From assembly GCF_032884065.1 (NCBI RefSeq), contig NC_088873.1, forward strand, positions 3,925,604 through 3,989,603: DNA of 64,000 nt. The letters run 5' to 3'. Under the pieces are notes generated by a model that saw only the letters and a list, made by a program, of their open reading frames with translations, searched no databases and was not told the origin of the DNA. A program made the translations under genes and the position numbers. This document shows, in pieces, positions 34,119-43,400 of the stretch (position 1 is the stretch's first letter; each line of letters starts with the position of its first letter). Source of the stretch: Artemia franciscana (taxonomy: Eukaryota; Arthropoda; Branchiopoda; Anostraca; Artemiidae).

Positions 34119-35746
34119 AATTTTATCAACTAAAACTAAGGAGCAGCATAAAACTCAAAACGAACAGAAAATATTCCACATATGAGGAGGTTGCCCCCCT
34201 TCTCGATACCTTGCTCTTCATGCTAAATGTTTTTAGCACTTTTAAAAAAAGCTTTTAATTCTAACTAAATGCCCTTTGTGGTTCAGGATTTGTTTTTAAA
34301 ACTTTGGACACACAGTCAAACTTTAGCGTAAAGAGCAAGGTATCAAGGAGGTGGCAACCCCTTCATATACAATATAATTTCTATCAATTTTCAGTCTGAA
34401 TGTTGCTCCTTACTTTAAGCTGAAAAAGCATTTCTCATTTAATTTCTGATTGTTTTTCAAATAAGACATGGTAAATCCCCCCTTTCCCTGAGAAGTTTTC
34501 CTCCCCTTATTGGAAATACTTACGTTTAAAGGTCCTTCCACATAAATTACCCCAAAATAAAATTCCTTCCGGATGCTTCCATTCTCACAAAAAAAAACCT
34601 TGCGGACGTTTCCGACTAAAAATTCTATTCAGCATAATTTCATTCGAAAAAGACTTATTTCTGATCATTTTTCCAACCGCTCCAGCCACTCCGCTCCCCC
34701 TTCCAACCGTTCCCCCTTCCGTGGAAAATTTCGCCAGAAATCAACGCCTCTCCAATGGTGGGGTGCTGGTTTTGCAGAAATACCTCCATGGTAAGTTTCT
34801 CCTGTAGAAAATTCTCCCATGGAGAATTCATTCCACAAAAAATCCACAGCCCACTCAAAAATTCCCCATGCAATTCTAGACTTGCTGAAAATTTCTCCCG
34901 GCCAAATCCCCTGGAGCATCTCCACATACAAAATTGAGTCGGCAAAAATAAAAGTACGATAAATAAAAAAAAAACTGTATAAGAATTCTCTGAAATACCC
35001 CAGTGTAAAACTTCCCCCTCTAAGTTCACCCCAGGAAACTTTCTTTCCCGCGACAAATTCTTTCTATGGAAACCCATACTCAGCAAAAATTCCCCTTCAG
35101 AAAGATGTCTGTATACTTCCCAATAACAAATAATGTTCGTGAACAACGGGCAAATTTCATAACTTACAGATCTTTACCCAGGGGCTATTGGGGTCATGTT
35201 ACCCTTATAGGCATAGTTATTGGATCTTTTAACTATGCCGTACAAAGTGACTATCTCAAAACTTTGGTCAGACAACTTTGGGGGAAAGGGGGCATTGGAG
35301 CTGGGCAGATGTCCTCCAATTTTCGGTCTCTTAAAAAAAGGGCACGAGAACTGCCCCCTTCCGATCTTCTAGGATCATTGGTTGGCATGATCACCCTGGG
35401 GAAAAAAACAAACAAATAAATATGTGACCATTCTTCAGGCAAAAAATGCCAAATTCTACGCCTTTGCTGATGGGAGTCTGAAACTTCTACAGTAGGGTAT
35501 GCACGATTTTCATTAAGATTGTTTGACTTTTAGTGGGTGTTTCTCCCCTTTTTGGAAAATCAAGCAGATTTTCTCATACTCGTTGCCTTTGCTGGGTAAC
35601 ACTAAGCTTAATGAATCTTATATATTTGGAACCAGCATAATAAATCAACACTTTGGTATATCTTTTGATTTCGAATTCCATTTTTTAGGTAACTATTTAG
35701 CCGAATCGCTACTTACTTACAGTTTGTTACCACGAACTGTTTGATC
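34119..35746 (+). mobile_element. Palindromic composite element, copy 3
   Basis: Diverged arms lie at about 34119-34230 and 34320-34437, then the tail directly, without the second palindromic zone of copies 1 and 2. The tail keeps AAATCCCCCCTTTCCC, a long CT-rich stretch with CCATGGAGAATTC-type repeats, CTGTATACTTCCCAATAAC, ACTATCTCAAAACTTTG, and the end hairpin CAGTTTGT-TACC-ACGAACTG (35720-35739) with TTTGAT. A 163-codon minus-strand frame (34655-35146) arises from the W/G/F-rich repeats and is not conserved in other copies. Confidence 0.7.
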
Positions 35747-35780
35747 CTACTCATTTTCTTCCAAGCACAAAACCTTTTCA

Positions 35781-35926
35781 TCAAGACTGTATCCAGGGGA
35801 ATGGGATTTTATGTCCCCCCCGGGAATTTTTCTCCAACTCGTAAAAACGTAACAGAAATGCATATAAACAAATCTTTGCTGCTTTTTTAAAGTATTTGTC
35901 AACCCCTCCCCGCCTCTAAGAAAATG
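35781..35926 (-). mobile_element. Dispersed short family fragment
   Basis: It contains CTGTATCCAGGGG, CTCGTAAAAACGTAACAGAA, TGCATATAAACAAATC and a CCCCTCCCC stretch: the short family of 26146 and 40168. It is truncated before its second end. Confidence 0.5.
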
Positions 35927-36131
35927 GATGCGCATTTGTTTTTCGCTAATATTCCAAACTGATTTTTAAACACTTCACCTCTAGAATATCATCTTCTATT
36001 GCACTATTTGCCTAAAATAATTATACCCATATTCTCCTCAAAATTGAGAATGATAATAATTGTCAAACAAGTCTTGACGCTCATATAATTGACTTTTCTC
36101 AAATTTTTGTTCTATTCGTCATTTCAAATAG

Positions 36132-37460
36132 TACGCAGTAACGAACTGTAAGTAAGGAGCGATCCGGCTCAATAACAACCAAAACTCTAAAAAACGGAAT
36201 TTGTATACTCATAGATATATCAAAAGAATTGAATTATTGTGCTGATTTCGAATATGTAAATTCATTAAGTTTAGTTTTGCCCATTATAGGCTACGAGCCT
36301 GAGAAAATGGCCTGATTTTGGAAAAAAAGGCGGAAAAACCCATAAAAGCAACAGAATCTAAATAATAATCGAGCCATCAGATTCAGCGTATCAGAGGATC
36401 CTTCTATAGAGGTTTCAAACTCTTATCTGCAAAACTGCGTAATTTTGTATTTTTTGCCAGAATGGATGTTTTTTTGTTTTTTTTCAGGGGTGGTCATATA
36501 GACCCATTGGTCATACAACATCGTGAGAGAGCTCATTCAAAAGGAAACAAAAAGTTCTAGTGTCCTTTATAAGTGATTAAAACAACTAGAGTGCAACTAT
36601 GCCCCCTCCCCCACACCCTTTTTACCAAAATCGTCCAATACAAAATTTTGAGATAGCCATTTTGTTCATTTTAATTGAAAGGCCCAATAACTATGTATTT
36701 TTATATAAGATAACCCCCCCCCCCCAAAGACCCAGTGGAAATGTCTAAATTATAAAATTTGCCATTGTTTACGCATAGTATTTGTTATTGGGAAGTATGT
36801 ATACATTTTCGGGTTGGGGGTTGGAGACGAAGTTTCTGCTGAAGGTTTTCCCACAGTGGAATTTTCCATGGGGAGGAAAGTCTCCAGAAGGTGAACTTTT
36901 CAGGGAAAATTATACACAGGGTGAATTTGCCAGAAGTCCTGCAGAAAATCTTTTTATCTTGCTTTCTCTTTTTCTGTCTCAATTTTGCAAGTGGGGTTGA
37001 TAAAGGTAATTGTCTGGTGTAAATTTCACCCGAGAGTTAATTGTCTAGATGATATTTCCGTGGGAGGCAGATTTATCCGTGGAGGTGGGGCCAGATTCCC
37101 TGGAATTGTTAAAAAACGATCAGAAATAAAAAAAAGTTAGTTTTTTCAACTGAAAGTAAGGAGCAGCATTAAAACTTAAACCTAACAGAAATAATTACGT
37201 AAAAGAAGAAGATTGCCCCCTCCTCAGCACCTCGCTCTTTACGTTAAGTTTGGGTACTGTTCCAATTCTTTAAGAATGACTCCTGAAACCCAACGCTCAT
37301 TTAATTAGAAAAATAAGCTTTTTTAAAAGTACTAAAAAAGTTTAGCGTAAAGAGAGAAATGTTGATTAAGGGGCAGCACCCTTCATATACGTAATAATTT
37401 CTGATCCTTTAAAGTTTTAATGCTGCTCCTTACTTTCAGCTGAAGAAAACTTTTTTTTTT
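36132..37460 (-). mobile_element. Palindromic composite element, copy 4 (inverted)
   Basis: Minus orientation: arms at about 37124-37242 and 37343-37460, with the tail running leftwards to 36132. It carries the CGAGCCTGAGAAAATGGCCT, TTTTGAGATAGCCATTTTGT and TTATTGGGAAGTATGTATAC blocks seen (complemented) in copies 1-3. The terminal hairpin is only half preserved (CAGTAACGAACTGTAAG on the plus strand). Right-arm substitutions reduce complementarity in this older copy. Confidence 0.65.
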
Positions 37461-37477
37461 GTTTAATTTTTTACCAG

Positions 37478-37760
37478 AAATGAAGTAAACCTTGTCTTTA
37501 CTATCTTTTCAATAACTTTGGAAACAGGAGATAAAATTGTAATAGGCCTACAACTGTTTGGAACACCTTTGTCACCTTTTTAAAATAAATGTAAAACTTT
37601 AGCTACTTTAAGACAAACTGGAAAAAACACATTTTATGCAAGAATTAAAAATATATAATAGCGGTTGATAAACTAAAATCTTTAAACAGAGAACTCGACA
37701 TACCATCACATCGAAAATCCATTTTTCAAACTATTAACAGCTTTGTGGTACCCCAAGAAC
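37478..37760 (-). pseudogene. Third LINE type: Jockey/CR1-like reverse transcriptase fragment
   Basis: On the minus strand the translation gives YQPLLYIFNSCIKCVF, then LKVAKVLHLF-stop-KGDKGV, PNSCRPITILSPVSKVIEKI. This matches the typical start of Jockey- or CR1-type reverse transcriptases (LKxAKVxPLFKKGD, NYRPISxLPxxSKxxEK). One stop replaces a Lys-type codon before KGD. Only the finger region remains; later catalytic motifs are absent. It abuts the end of palindromic copy 4. Confidence 0.75.
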
Positions 37761-38239
37761 AGGATAGGGTGTATAAATGTAGTCTTATCTATTTATTTGG
37801 TAAAAATTTTCTTTGATTATGTGTTCCATCAGAAATTTAATCAGCCAGATAATTTCCAACTTTCCTAAAATGGTCATAAATATTTGTTACTAAATTAAAA
37901 TTTTTGGGAGACAGAAAGGGGGGTGGCCAATCAAGATTTGGTCCCGGGTGCAAAAAAGACCAGAACCACCGCCGATCTTCAAATGAAGTTACTCATGGCT
38001 CCTTAAGCCTAGACGACGATATTTTTTAATTCTTATTTCAAAATTAACACATCTCTTATAAAGGACCTTTCATTTACTTTCCTTTCTATGGAGGAATTCT
38101 AGAAGGAATTCTAGAAGGAATTTATGGAGTTCACATCTATAGATTAATTCTTTATTCAAAATCAATACGCTTTGAAATTTGTTCACTTGGGCCAGGGCTT
38201 GTTTGTAAATAACGAAACTGTAAAATATGTAATCAAACA
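37761..38239. other. Fragment of AT-rich hAT-like element, no gene
   Basis: About 37905-37985 (GGGGGGTGGCCAATCAAGAT, GGTCCCGGGTGCAAAAAAG, ACCAGAACCACCGCC) matches the right end of the 19404 element. The sequence on either side shows no feature. Confidence 0.45.
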
Positions 38240-38382
38240 CGTTATTGTAGCGTACTGTAAGTAATGAGCGACTCGTGCTAATAGCAACCAAAAAACAAAA
38301 AAAATTTTTTTTATAGCAACGTCGAAATTTGAACACGTCAAAAGAATCAGCATTTTTAAATTTATTCCAAATGTATAAGATC
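38240..38382 (-). mobile_element. Palindromic-element tail fragment, left of LINE insertion
   Basis: GTACTGTAAGTAATGAGCGA, AATAGCAACCAAAAA and AACACGTCAAAAGAAT correspond to the minus-strand tail end at 36140-36240. It is cut at 38383 by the LINE copy, and sequence to about 38945 on the other side appears to continue it. Confidence 0.55.
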
Positions 38383-38394
38383 TATTATGTTCCA

Positions 38395-38775
38395 GAGAAA
38401 TTGCCTACGGATTGTTCTGGGTGCAGGGCTGACTGACCGTATTTCAAACAGTAGGTTGTACGAAAAATTTGGTTCAATCCCGCTTTCTAGGGCTATAATG
38501 AAAAAAAGTTGAGATGGCTAGGCCACGTTCTGCGGATGAGAGATGACAGATTGCCTAAGATTGTCCTTTTTGGCCAACCGCCTGGGGCTAAGCGGAAAGC
38601 AGGTCGTCCTCGTCTGGGATGGGAGGATGTCATAAATAACGATTTAAAGGAAATGAGAACCTCCTGGGAGGGTGTAAAGAGGAAGGCCTTAAATAGATTG
38701 GGTTGGAGAAGGAGCGTGCGTAGCTGTGTTGACCTCAGGTGGCTTGGTGCTGCGGTGAGTTATTAGTAGTAGTAG
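38395..38775 (+). mobile_element. LINE 3' end copy with perfect 12-bp target duplication
   Basis: It encodes a C-terminal block like that of 23168: RWLGHVLRMRDDRLPKIVLF, AGRPRLGWEDVINNDLKE, RRSVRSCVDLRWLGAAVSY, stop, (TAG)n. TATTATGTTCCA occurs at 38383-38394 and at 38776-38787, directly flanking the copy. The frame has one deletion near 38505, which breaks the link to the upstream ISNSRLYEKF region. Among the copies here it has the least decayed tail and duplication. Confidence 0.92.
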
Positions 38776-38787
38776 TATTATGTTCCA

Positions 38788-39170
38788 AATTACTAAAGAA
38801 AACATAGAGTGCGTAAAATTTGCTGAACTTATAAAAACGGGAAAACATCCACAGAAACAGGATTGTTTTCATGAGAGTCACACTATTAAATTCAGTATAT
38901 CAAAGAACCCTAGTACAAAGGTTCCACTACGGATTTCGTTCCTGAAAATTACTTGAGCTACAGTAGGAATATTCATGGTAACGAATATTGAGGAGTGATG
39001 TGTTAATAGTAACCAAACCCTAAAAACGAAGTTCCGTAACAATCTATGAATCAAAAGAATTGACTCTTTATAATGATTCTAAATAAATTAATTTCATGTT
39101 CTAGGTTCATTGAATCAGAGAATTCCAGTACCAAGGTTTCACTCTAAAATTAAGACTACCCGGACTAGAG
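38788..39170 (-). mobile_element. Palindromic-element tail fragments, minus strand
   Basis: After the LINE the tail continues (ACGGGAAAACATCCACAGAA, GAGTCACACTATTAAATTCA). A second tail end begins near 38955 (GGTAACGAATATTGAGGAGT, TAGTAACCAAACCC). Both are strongly diverged. Confidence 0.5.
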
Positions 39171-39282
39171 CTTTTCTGCCTTTAGGAAAGCGGGAAATGC
39201 ACAATCCTTACTACTCCAAAATCCGTCCTGTCCGTTTTTTAATCAGATTAAAAAATTTTTAAATAGCGATTTGTTTCACCTT

Positions 39283-39358
39283 CCTTGCACCATCAGGGAT
39301 TGAACCTAGGACCTTACTATTACGAAAACTTAGCTTCTTCCACTACGCTGGCGCAAGG
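39283..39358 (-). tRNA. tRNA-like sequence (pseudogene or tRNA-derived SINE head)
   Basis: On the minus strand the 76 bases start CCTTGCGCCA and end TGGTGCAAGG, giving ten consecutive pairs including one G-T. CAGCGTAGTGG fits a pol III A box and GGTTCAATCCC fits the B box exactly. The loop TTCGTAA could hold anticodon CGT (Thr), but the anticodon stem has several mismatches and the T stem meets the acceptor with three extra bases. A degenerate tRNA or SINE head is more likely than a working tRNA. No A-rich tail is obvious. Confidence 0.5.
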
Positions 39359-39471
39359 TAGTAACCATTTCGTTTTGGGAATTGCTGATGTAAAATAGCT
39401 GTAAATGCATTGTAAATATGTAAGGTCTTACTATTGTGTTTAATGCAGTTATCGCGCCTCGTATTTTTAAC

Positions 39472-39820
39472 TATTAAATAAAAAAAAAACAAGTTTTTTC
39501 AACTCAAAGACAGGAGTAACATAAAAACTTCAAACGAAAAAATTATTACGTATATGAGGGGAATCGCCCTCTCCTCAATACCCCACGCTTTATGCTAAAG
39601 TTTTTCAGTACTTAAAAAAAAAATCAAGTTGTTTTAATTAACCAACCCATGTTTTTTGGGAGTCGTTCTTAAGCAACTGGTACAAAAAGTCAAACTTTAG
39701 CGTAAAGAGCGATGCACTGAGGAGGGGGGAACCCTTCTCATGTGCCTAATAATATCTGTTCGGTTTAGCCTTTAATGTTGCTCCTTACTTTCAGCAGAAA
39801 TAACTTGTCTTTTAAGTTCA
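39472..39820 (-). mobile_element. Palindrome of the composite element, diverged
   Basis: Arms about 39472-39606 (AACAAGTTTTTTCAACTCAA, CGTATATGAGGGGAATCGCC) and 39693-39820 (ACTTTAGCGTAAAGAGCGAT, TGTTGCTCCTTACTTTCAGC) around an ~85-base loop. The arms no longer pair fully. Together with 38955-39170 it may be the remains of one minus-strand copy into which the tRNA-like sequence fell. Confidence 0.6.
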
Positions 39821-40167
39821 AGAAGAATTACAAATCATTGTGAAGTTGATTTAGGAACATTTTTGGGAATTCCTACTGAACATTATTAAAAAAAGTCGTC
39901 ATTTCTTCGAGAATAGCAAATATATTATTTAATTGCTAGTACTACTTTTAAACTTTGGAGCACAACAGACGATGTTTTCATTTTTAAAAATTAACATAAA
40001 TTTCAAAAGCGTTCGAAAAAGGTCTGGACAGACGAAAGTTTTGTATACACGTCTATAGCCTACACATATACAAGTATACACGTATACTTGTCTTTCTTGT
40101 ACACGAAAGACAAAAACCACTAATTCTCAGCTATTAGCTAAGAGGAAAAATACTTAAATATTGACAT
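39821..40167. other. No recognisable feature
   Basis: AT-rich. A short TACACGTATAC-type repeat lies near 40045-40090 and nothing else is visible. Confidence 0.4.
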
Positions 40168-40356
40168 CAAGGCCGTATTCAGGGGGGATTAGAGGGTTTG
40201 ACCCCCCCACCAAATGTTTGTCCAATTCGTAGAACCGTAACAAAGATGAATATTAAATAATTTTGTACATGTGTTTCGAAGTTTTTAAGCCCTCCCCCAC
40301 TGAAAAAGTTCTTTGTAACCTCCCTCCTCCCGAAAAAAATCCCGGATACGGCCATG
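40168..40356 (-). mobile_element. Dispersed short TIR-like family member, inverted
   Basis: The ends are CAAGGCCGTATTCAGGGG and CCCGGATACGGCCATG, inverted to each other. The interior TTGTCCAATTCGTAGAACCG, TAACAAAGATGAATATTAAA and C-rich blocks match the complement of the 26684 interior. Confidence 0.7.
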
Positions 40357-40568
40357 ATTGACATGATCATTCCTTCGGGGAAAATATCCTGGTGCAGCAC
40401 TGCACTGATATTAAAATTTTCGATTTTTTTTTTAACATTTTTTTTTCGATTTTTTTTTAAGGCTACATCCGATAGAAAAAAAGAGTGAATCTTAAATCTA
40501 GAAGAAAGAACAAAGAAAACAGTTTCCCAGAAGAAAATAATTTCCAGTTTTATCTGTTGATAACCCCT

Positions 40569-40860
40569 CAGTGGCAATTCTGACCTTTCTTGCACCAGGG
40601 GCAAAATATTGTTTTGCGCCCTTCCCCCACCCGAATTTTCAAGCAAAATCTTAAGAAAATTTTTATTTATCAACCTGATTATTTTCGATTTATTAAAAAA
40701 TATAATTTTTAATTCATTTTTAAATCATTTGGTTATTATTAATTATTTTCATTTAATTAATTTAGTAACTATAATTTAATCGTTTTGTTTTATATTAACT
40801 AATACATAGTTCATTAATTATTTTCATTCAGTAACTGCACCCTCCCTTATAATATACGCT
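40569..40860 (-). mobile_element. Truncated hAT-like element, relative of 19404
   Basis: It begins CAGTGGCAATTCTGACC, the same terminus as the right end of 19404-19830, followed by a TTGCACCAGGGGCAAAATAT stretch and an AATTAATTATTTTC-rich interior. The opposite end decays near TGCACCCTCCC (about 40840), so the second terminus is missing. Confidence 0.6.
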
Positions 40861-41182
40861 GTTATATGAATATATTATAACCGAATGCGAAAAAAAACTG
40901 ATTTACTCAGATCAAACAAAGCAAACTTCTTGAGTGTATTCTGGGTAATACGTAAGTGCCTGCTCTTTTTTTTTTACAATCTCACAATGCAAAGCGAGAA
41001 TTTAAATCGTCAATCGGAAACACCTTTGAGTTGCGCAAACCTGGTCTAAAAGCTTTCATTGTTTGAACTGAATAAATTTGTAAGGAAGCTACGAGTCCCT
41101 GAGTTAATGCCACCTGTTGAGGAATGACAAGGCCTCAGCGAGATAGCTGGCTTCTCGCAGTTCATCAATAACAAACTATTAC

Positions 41183-41383
41183 CTGTTCGATTTTCGCTTT
41201 CAGCTGTTTCGACAGCATATTTGAATATATTAAACAAATATGCTAAGGAAGGGTTAACAGTCCTTTGCAGTAGTGTCTGGTATCTTTTGTTCAATAATTC
41301 AATGTATTCTTGATTAATCAAATGCGTAGATCCTATCAGGGCTGTCTTAAGGGTTACTTCACAAACGACCTCAAACCCATGAC
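41183..41383 (-). CDS. Candidate internal exon, 66 codons (unrecognised)
   Basis: On the minus strand a pyrimidine tract (TTCTTTTTTTTTATTTAAAG) is followed by open sequence. This ends at the donor-like ACAG|GTAATAG, with GT at 41182-41181. The exon would be 201 bases in a symmetric 1-1 phase. The peptide includes GFEVVCEVTLKTALIG, NQEYIELLNKRYQTLLQR and PSLAYLFNIFKYAVETAE. It looks helical and soluble, with mixed composition unlike the repeats nearby, and I do not recognise it. The frame stays open beyond both splice sites, so it could also be a chance frame. No partner exon is visible. Confidence 0.3.
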
Positions 41384-41523
41384 CTTTAAATAAAAAAAAG
41401 AACATCTTGCCGTTCCTCATAAAATTCAACCTGAATGCTACCCCCTACCTAATGTTCTTCTTGTATGTTTCTCAGACACTCAATCCTAACGAATTATACA
41501 AAAGTAAGATAAAAAATATAATA
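41384..41523. other. Candidate upstream intron sequence
   Basis: Short interval between the candidate exon and the foldback element, with no feature other than the pyrimidine tract of the acceptor. Confidence 0.3.
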
Positions 41524-42062
41524 CTTAAGAAACAAATTTGGGTTATATATTTGCACATTAGTGGTAGGGTTGGGTAAAGCATAGCGGGTCTGTATGCCTA
41601 ACGTGTTAGGTACAATTATTTTGCATATTATGTAGTAAGATTCTTTGGTACTTGTCGGCTACATAATACACATTCGTGAAGTGAAATTTGGTTAATGCTA
41701 ATGAAATAAAACAAAATATGATGAAAACATAATAGTTTAGAAAAAAGTTTGGGTTATATGTTTGCACATTAAGAGGGGTAGGGGCAAATCATAGCACATA
41801 TTAAATACTTAACCTAACCTAAGCAAAATACCAACTAAATACTAAAAATAAAATGTAGCTATAATTTATTTGACAACCAAGCCAAAACTAATTGTCTGGT
41901 ATAAAGAAGTTGTTTGACCAGTTTCTTGTCTCATGTTCGCATCATTCGCGATAGAAATTCACGAATGTGTATTATATAACCGACAAGTAAAGAATTGCTT
42001 TCTAACTTCACACTGTCCAAATACTTTACCCCCCTGATGTACAAATATATAGCCTAAATTAA
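41524..42062. mobile_element. Foldback-type repeat with inverted and direct copies
   Basis: A left block (41524-41690) contains TTGGGTTATATATTTGCACA and, further in, GTACTTGTCGGCTACATAAT with ACACATTCGTGAA. The right block (41949-42062) carries the complements: TTCACGAATGTGTATTATAT, AACCGACAAGTA and GTACAAATATATAGCCTAAA. The outer part of the left block is also repeated directly at about 41743-41810 (TTTGGGTTATATGTTTGCAC). It is non-coding and no target duplication was found. Confidence 0.6.
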
Positions 42063-42171
42063 TTACTTTCCATATATTCTGTCACTTTTCTCACGCTAAG
42101 CTGAAAGAAACTAAAGAAGAAAAACCGGTTCTATAATGCATCAATTGAGTGTTCCTAAAACTACGTTCCGT

Positions 42172-42237
42172 GTGGTAGCGTTGTGGATTTAATCTCTGCT
42201 TGGTATTGCAGGGTCGGGGTTCGATCCAAGCTGCCAC
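42172..42237 (+). tRNA. tRNA-like sequence (pseudogene or SINE head)
   Basis: GTGGTAG at the start and CTGCCAC at the end pair over seven positions (one G-T). TAGCGTTGTGG fits an A box and GGTTCGATCCA a B box. CTGC and GCAG form an anticodon-like stem around TTGGTATT (anticodon GGT would be Thr). At 66 bases it is short for a tRNA and the T stem is poorly paired. A tRNA-derived SINE head or pseudogene is the likely reading. Confidence 0.45.
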
Positions 42238-42354
42238 GAGGTTGACAGAGCTGCCATTCTCTGTAAATGTATGTGCCACTAATGGCTTTAGAAGGTCTTT
42301 ATCCTTAATCCTATAAAATTAAGCATAATGGGGCACAATTACGAGTCAGGTTTT

Positions 42355-43400
42355 ATGGAGGGGAGCCAGTACCCCCTGGAAAATATACCCAGAAAATGGC
42401 CTCCCACGGAAAATACCCTCCTCCATCCATGGAAACTTCCCCCCAGAGACAAATTGAACTGCCACAGAGAAAGCACAAAATAGGTACCTTAAATGACATT
42501 CGTATGTCAAAAAGACCAGATATCAAAAACAGTTTTAGGACAAGGGTTGGTTGGTTTCCAATCACTTCAACTTATAAAAAAGACTAGAACCCTCAATTTC
42601 CGATTGAATGAGCATCATCCGAAGTTCGTACGACTGGGGATGAGGAAGGGGCAGCCCCTTCCAACAAGGAAAAACATTTTCTAATTTGTTACTCATTATT
42701 TTCGTAATAACAGCGTAGACAGATTAAGTATCAGTGTCTACCTCCACCTCCATCCCCACCCCCTCAAACATCTGCCCCCTCCCTAACAACAGTAAAAAAG
42801 AGCTTGGGGGTGGTTGCTTTCCGATCATTTTTTACCCTAAAAAGGACCCTAGAACAATTTCCTTCTATATGAGTCCCCTCCACAGTTTATAGGACAGCCC
42901 ATCCCATAAAAACCTTATATCTTAACAATAGGCAACATTTAGTTTGCAATTGAATGAGCCCCCTCCAAAGTCTATACGACCACCCCTTCCATACGAAGTG
43001 CATCTGGAAAAATAAATAATAATACATTGACCTCTTATGTCTCTTTGTCATAGGCAGCGCTCTGACTTGGTGAGTAGGACCGTAGGACTTTCAGTTTCCC
43101 TTCTAGTGAACATACAAAATTATCTAGGGGAATATGGGGAGGATTATCGAAGTACGGGGGAATTTTCCGTGAGGGCAGAATTTTCCACGGAAGGGAATTT
43201 TAAGAGGGCATTTTTCCGCGGGGAGGGACGCCTAGACCCATTATAGAGGAGGGTCAGTGGGTCTTTCTGGGGTTGGGGCATTTAAAGCATTGGGGGCAAA
43301 CTTTACCGGAAAGAGCAGCGTTGTAGACAGGGGCAGCCCTCGTGATATGTGGAATAGTTACTTTTTATTTTCAGTTGCAATTTCACTCTTACTTTCACTA
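42355..43400. other. Decayed CT-rich and G-rich element fragments
   Basis: Short imperfect repeats of the type GGAATTTTCCACGGAAGGG (43150-43220) and their complements (42360-42450, CCACGGAAAATACC, CCATGGAAACTTCC) resemble the CT-rich tail segment of the palindromic elements. A CCCTCCACAGTTTATAGGAC motif and its relatives occur near 42870 and 42960. No gene is visible. Confidence 0.45.

Noticed and set aside
34655..35146. 163-codon minus-strand open frame rich in Trp, Gly and Phe
   Set aside because: It lies in the CT-rich tail of a palindromic element, arises from CCATGGAGAATTC-type repeats, and the frame is absent from the other copies.
40179..40673. 164-codon minus-strand open frame
   Set aside because: It crosses a dispersed short element, unique sequence and part of a truncated hAT-like element, so it is a chance join of unrelated pieces.
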